Positions 62,141 through 64,000 of a stretch of DNA of 64,000 bases are shown here, piece after piece (position 1 is the stretch's first letter; each line of letters starts with the position of its first letter). The stretch comes from Bacillota bacterium (GTDB taxonomy: Bacteria; Bacillota; Clostridia; Lachnospirales; Lachnospiraceae), in the NCBI GenBank assembly GCA_023398375.1, contig JAEWSH010000019.1, positions 62,001 through 126,000 on the forward strand, given 5' to 3'. The translations under genes were made by a program, and so were the position numbers. A model generated the notes under the pieces. The model saw nothing but the letters and a program-made list of their open reading frames with translations. It was not told the DNA's origin and made no database searches.

Positions 62141-63190
62141 GTGCGGGCTACCATAAAAGATATTGCAAAAATCACTGGATTTTCGGTGACGACTATTTCA
62201 CTGGTCTTAAATAATAAAGCAGATAAGATACCACAGACGACAAAAGATATTATTATCCAGACAGCAAAAAAAATCAAATACCGGCCGAATCAAATTGCGG
62301 TAGGCTTGGTAAAAAGACAAACTAAGACCTTGGGACTGATTATTGCAGATATCAGAAACGTTTATTTTGCGAATCTTGCAAGAGGTGTAGAAGACGAATG
62401 CAGAAAGAACGGATGGAATCTGATTCTGTGTAATACAAACAATAAACATGAACGTGAAAAGGAATATATACAAGTTCTTGCAGCAAAAGGAGTAGATGGA
62501 TTGCTTGTCGTTTTATCTGCGGATAGTGATGAAGCTTGTGTAAAAGAAAATATAGAAATTATGGAAAAATTGAATATACCTTATATTTTTCTGGATAGAT
62601 ATATCAAGGGTGTGGAATGCCCCATTATCAGAATGGACAATATAGAAGGCGGATATTTGGCAACGAGGCATTTGCTGGAATTGGGACACAGAAAAATTGC
62701 ATGTATTACCGGACCGGCTGATTTAAGCGATTCAGATGAGCGTCTGCAAGGATATAAAAAGGCAATTGCGAAAGCCGGTATCCCATATGAAGAAACTATT
62801 ATATATGAAGGCAGCTATACATGGGAAGATGGTGTGGAAGCAGTTAATTACTGGATGGAAAATAAGATGGATTTTACGGCTATTTTTGCATTTAATGATT
62901 TATCAGCATATGGGGTATGCAAGCAGTTGAAAAAGTTTTCCCTGTCCACACCAAAAGATATTTCCGTAATCGGTTATGACAATATATTTTTTTCAGAAGT
63001 ACTGGAAACACCCCTCACTACGATCAACCAGCCGATTTATGAAATGGGACTATACGCAGCAGAACAGCTCTTGGATGTCATCAAGAACAAAAAAAGTATT
63101 ACCCAATTTAAGATATTTGAACCTGAGTTAGTGATCAGAGAAAGTACATGTAAAAATAAAAAGAAAGAAGAAAAGGAGATTAATCGATGA
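62141..63190 (+). CDS. LacI-family transcriptional regulator
   Basis: 349 aa. N-terminal HTH TIKDIAKITGFSVTTISLVLNNKADKIPQTT and hinge IKYRPNQIAVGLVK, then a periplasmic-binding-like effector domain (LGLIIADIRNVYFANLARGV ... IFLDRYIKGVECPIIRMDN ... VIGYDNIFFSEVLETPLTTI). GTG start with GAGGGG upstream. Overlaps the ribokinase-family start by 4 nt. Likely controls this operon through the palindrome at 52878 with a nucleoside or sugar as effector (inference). Confidence 0.95.
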   Translation: MRATIKDIAKITGFSVTTISLVLNNKADKIPQTTKDIIIQTAKKIKYRPNQIAVGLVKRQTKTLGLIIADIRNVYFANLARGVEDECRKNGWNLILCNTNNKHEREKEYIQVLAAKGVDGLLVVLSADSDEACVKENIEIMEKLNIPYIFLDRYIKGVECPIIRMDNIEGGYLATRHLLELGHRKIACITGPADLSDSDERLQGYKKAIAKAGIPYEETIIYEGSYTWEDGVEAVNYWMENKMDFTAIFAFNDLSAYGVCKQLKKFSLSTPKDISVIGYDNIFFSEVLETPLTTINQPIYEMGLYAAEQLLDVIKNKKSITQFKIFEPELVIRESTCKNKKKEEKEINR

Positions 63191-64000
63191 AAGTATTAAA
63201 TATAGGTTCCATGAATTATGATTATGTATATTCGGTGAGTCACATTGTACAGGGCGGAGAAACGATTTCTTCCACTGGAATGGAAATTTTTTGCGGAGGA
63301 AAAGGGTTGAACCAGTCTATTGCGCTGGCAAAGGCAGGAGTACCGGTATATCATGCCGGACTGATCGGAGAAGAAGGAGAACTTTTTTTAGAAGTATGTC
63401 AAAAAAATGGTTTGAATACTACATATATTACACAGATTCCGGGCAAAAGCGGTCACACTATCATTCAGGTAGATGAAAAGGCACAGAACTGTATTATTTT
63501 ATATGGCGGAGCGAATCAGGCATTTACCAGGACCTATGTGGATGAGATATTATCTCATTTTGAAACAGGAGATATTCTCCTGTTACAAAACGAGATAAAT
63601 TAATTGGATTACATCATTGATAAGGCATACAGAATAGGATTAACGATTGTATTGAATCCATCCCCTTTTAATGAAAAAATAGATAGGTGCGATTTATCAA
63701 AGATATCTGTATTCATGGTAAATGAAATAGAGGGAGAACAAATAACAGGTGAGAAGGAGCCTGAAAGAATATTAGGTATCCTGAAACAAAAATACCCTGA
63801 AGCAAAAGTTGTTCTGACACTAGGTGCTGACGGTGTCATGTATCAGGATAAAAGTACATTTTGTAAACAGGATATTTTTAAAGTAAAAGCTGTGGACACA
63901 ACAGCGGCGGGGGATACCTTTACCGGATATTTCATAGCAGCAATGCTTGAACATATGCCAATAGAAAAGGCGCTCGAGCTATGTGCAAAAGCATCAGCAA
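63187..64000 (+). pseudogene. Ribokinase-family (PfkB) sugar kinase with in-frame TAA, 3' partial
   Basis: Starts MKVLNIGSMNYDYVYSVSHI, with the ribokinase GETISSTGMEIFCGGKGLNQSIALAKAG sugar-binding segment. At 63601-63603 a TAA stops it after 138 codons (LLLQNEIN-stop). The same frame continues LDYIIDKAYRIGLTIVLNPSPFN, VVLTLGADGVMY and the catalytic AVDTTAAGDTFTGYF, then leaves the window. A CAA to TAA change would explain the stop. It would phosphorylate ribose released by the nucleoside hydrolase. As written the kinase is split; re-initiation at TTG 63604 seems unlikely. Confidence 0.8.

Noticed and set aside
1..64000. CRISPR arrays, tRNA or rRNA genes, toxin-antitoxin pairs, restriction systems, conjugation or replication genes
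   Set aside because: Looked for regularly spaced repeats, cloverleaf-like sequence and characteristic proteins; none seen. A tRNA scan and a relaxase/T4SS HMM search would settle this.

Overview
The window looks like a low-GC, spore-forming, gut-type Firmicute, most likely a Lachnospiraceae or related Clostridia. Supports for this are AGGAGG ribosome sites, lipoproteins with a Leu/Met-Ser/Thr/Met-Gly-Cys lipobox, YesM/YesN-type two-component regulation, a BMP-type nucleoside importer, dipicolinate synthase genes (sporulation) and many glycan-use genes. No species can be named from the sequence alone.

Layout. 1-3.7 kb: end of a beta-glucoside PTS permease, a GH1 6-phospho-beta-glucosidase, a DUF998 membrane protein and a histidine phosphatase. 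3.8-5.7 kb: a small ORF and a large serine recombinase whose stop lies directly against a 5'-truncated polysaccharide deacetylase gene. That deacetylase gene is itself cut in two. Its front part ends at about 6073 and its back part resumes at about 51742, with the same 12 bp (GGATGTGGATTC) at both junctions. Joining the halves at this repeat restores one uninterrupted frame.

The 45.67 kb between the repeats (6074-51741) is therefore best read as an integrated element. Its own serine recombinase (50201-51679) sits about 50 bp inside the right junction, next to a phage phi-LC3-type holin. I saw no conjugation, replication or phage structural genes. The cargo, left to right, is: AraC regulator coupled to a ClpP paralogue; TetR regulator; DUF4956 membrane protein between twin terminators; AraC-GyrI-DUF3788 regulator; a LysM/GH18 spore-type protein with a degenerate active site; dpaA-dpaB-asnB on the minus strand; VOC protein and AraC regulator; an IclR-led operon (BNR sialidase-like, DapA/NanA-like aldolase, TctCBA transporter, FucI-like isomerase); MerR-MATE and MarR-MATE modules separated by a very long imperfect palindrome; xylose isomerase; a GH51 arabinofuranosidase with an ABC sugar importer and YesMN-like two-component system; an N-acetylhexosamine-type module (NahK-like kinase, AraC, ABC importer, GH123/DUF4091-like hydrolase, CBM9-like protein) that shares a repeated 12-bp motif; then small membrane proteins, holin and integrase.

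After the element (52-64 kb): the deacetylase tail, a lipoprotein gene with an in-frame TGA, and a nucleoside operon. This operon has a BMP binding protein, ABC ATPase, two permeases, nucleoside hydrolase, two M20 amidohydrolases with a PF07090-type protein between them, a LacI regulator, and a ribokinase-family gene with an in-frame TAA that runs off the window end.

The most interesting content is the element as a whole: an integrase-borne package of host- and plant-glycan catabolism plus spore genes. Within it, the GH123-like/NahK-like regulon and the sialidase-like/aldolase/TTT/FucI-like operon have no obvious textbook pathway.
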